Shown one piece after another: positions 62,880 to 64,000 of a stretch of 64,000 bases of DNA. This DNA comes from Prosopocoilus inquinatus (taxonomy: Eukaryota > Arthropoda > Insecta > Coleoptera > Lucanidae): NCBI GenBank assembly GCA_036172665.1, contig CM069872.1, positions 48,222,101 through 48,286,100 of the forward strand. The letters are read 5' to 3'. The position numbers were made by a program, and so were the translations under genes. Numbering within the stretch: position 1 is the first letter of the stretch; every line of letters begins with the position of its first letter. The notes beneath the pieces were generated by a model. That model was not told where the DNA came from and searched no databases. It saw only the letters and a program-made list of their open reading frames with translations.

Positions 62880-63304
62880 CAGGGTCGGCCTTCTAAATCT
62901 TCGGCCCCAGGTGCAATAAGAATTGCAGGACCCCTTTTTAAGCACATTGTTATCGTCTAGAATACGGGGGCACTACAAACCGTTGAAAATCCGTGATTTT
63001 TTCATTCGTTTCGCGAACTTGAACTGATGTGTTTAAAATTCAAATTTAAGTAGAATTTAAGTAAAATAAAAAAATATACAAATACTTGAACAAAACTCAC
63101 CTACCTATTATTGCGAATACATGAATCACCCTGTACATTCAAGTTTTATTCAGATTAAAAATTGATGTATCCGAGCTTTTTCATAATTTTCTAAGATGAG
63201 GCCAAAAATAAGGTCCAGCGGAATTTTAAAGCTTCGTCGGGGGCCCTGCGTGGCTCGGGCCCGGGTACTTCAGACCCGGTGCATCCTCCTGGCGGCTGGC
63301 CCTG
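62880..63304. mobile_element. TIR element with CAGGGTCGGCC ends, about 425 bp
   Basis: Left CAGGGTCGGCCTTCTAAATC; right read inward CAGGGCCAGCCGCCAGGAGG. GC-rich ends with GGCCCCAGGTGCA echoed as GACCCGGTGCA, fitting a common hAT-type MITE layout. Flanks TAACTACT and TATTGACT match only 5 of 8, so the duplication is unproven. Confidence 0.55.
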
Positions 63305-63309
63305 TATTG

Positions 63310-64000
63310 ACTCACAAAATTCTAAAATTTCGTTGTAAGGGAAGTTGAATTATTTACTATTTTATTAGAAATTGATCTGGTCTGTACATGACTGCGTCAT
63401 AACTATGAACGTTATTCTTTTTAAAATTCAATAATTTTTTCGTTTTTTTAGTCTTTCTCGAATTTTACGTAAAATAAAAACTCTAAAAGATTAAACTCAT
63501 GGTGTGGACACTCCATATTGAATATTGTACTTGAGTTTATTAGAATTTATTTCTTGTTTTGATCTCTACTACAACCTGCCAAAGTGTGTACAGGTTCTTT
63601 ATTAACACCCTGTATATTTTAAGCTAGTCTACAATATTTTTTTTTTTGCATTGTCTTGTTATTTTAGGGCATTATTATTATTATTATCTCACATTTTTTT
63701 TACTAATAATTTAAATTATTGTTATGAATTATTGTATTTTAGCTCTTGTTGAAAATCTGTTTTATTTACAGAAAATAAAAAAGGAAAAAAGCGTACCTGT
63801 CTCTGCCAGCTAATAAGGACGCAAATTAGCGTCGCGGCGGAATTGGAGGCGGGGGGATCCCGGAGGGGACATACAATGGTTAGTGTACGCGAGGATAATC
63901 GGGCTGTGATATTAGCTGCACCCCTACGGGTCGACGGCGGGCGGCAGCATAAAGCGACGCTCGTCTCTTTTGATTCGCGGATTAATTGAAATACCTCGCA
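63310..64000. other. Right edge of window, turning GC-rich
   Basis: AT-rich to about 63780, then about 200 bp of CG-containing GC-rich sequence (AGCGTCGCGGCGGAATTGGA, GTCGACGGCGGGCGGCAGC). This could be the start of a promoter or conserved element continuing outside the window. No open frame is convincing. Confidence 0.35.

Overview
This window looks like insect nuclear DNA, AT-rich and full of transposon debris. Genes are split by GT-AG introns, several of them very long. Protein similarity points to an insect, and the dense repeat load and long introns would suit a beetle, but the order is not proven by anything here. Only five protein-coding genes can be supported. All exon joins below were read by hand from splice sites and reading-frame continuity.

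Layout. (1) 0.47-17.3 kb, minus strand: an intronless IQUB gene (ciliary IQ/ubiquitin-like protein) lies directly downstream of six exons of an oysgedart/MBOAT1-2 lysophospholipid acyltransferase. The acyltransferase runs off the left edge, so IQUB appears to sit inside its next intron. Its first intron is about 12.6 kb and holds only repeats. (2) 17.4-24.4 kb: repeats, including a hAT-type element with an 8-bp target duplication, a degenerate non-LTR retrotransposon end and several miniature inverted-repeat elements. (3) 24.5-29.2 kb, minus: a complete 10-exon PHTF gene (multi-pass membrane protein, 784 codons). (4) 29.2-32.0 kb: head-to-head intergenic region packed with short mobile elements, with an E-box and two palindromic motifs before the next gene. 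(5) 32.0-33.7 kb, plus: complete 3-exon phenylalanyl-tRNA synthetase alpha subunit (493 aa). (6) 39.0-46.6 kb, minus: complete 4-exon Kv-channel-interacting-protein-like EF-hand calcium sensor (206 aa), its introns filled with MITEs, one starting 12 bp from a splice donor. (7) 46.6-64 kb: no gene I can support. This stretch holds hAT relatives, a foldback element, a TIR element carrying six ~179-bp satellite units, a ~288-bp tandem array with hammerhead-like cores, and a ~302-bp duplication.

The five genes do not form a pathway; they are unrelated neighbours. The most informative non-coding signals are an X-box-like RFX site 110 bp before the IQUB start codon, two non-autonomous elements with clear 8-bp target duplications (20421-21267 and 53664-54838), a set of TTA-flanked PIF/Harbinger-type MITEs, and an in-frame alternative acceptor choice in PHTF. 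No clearly new biological system was found; the strongest unusual items are listed as findings.
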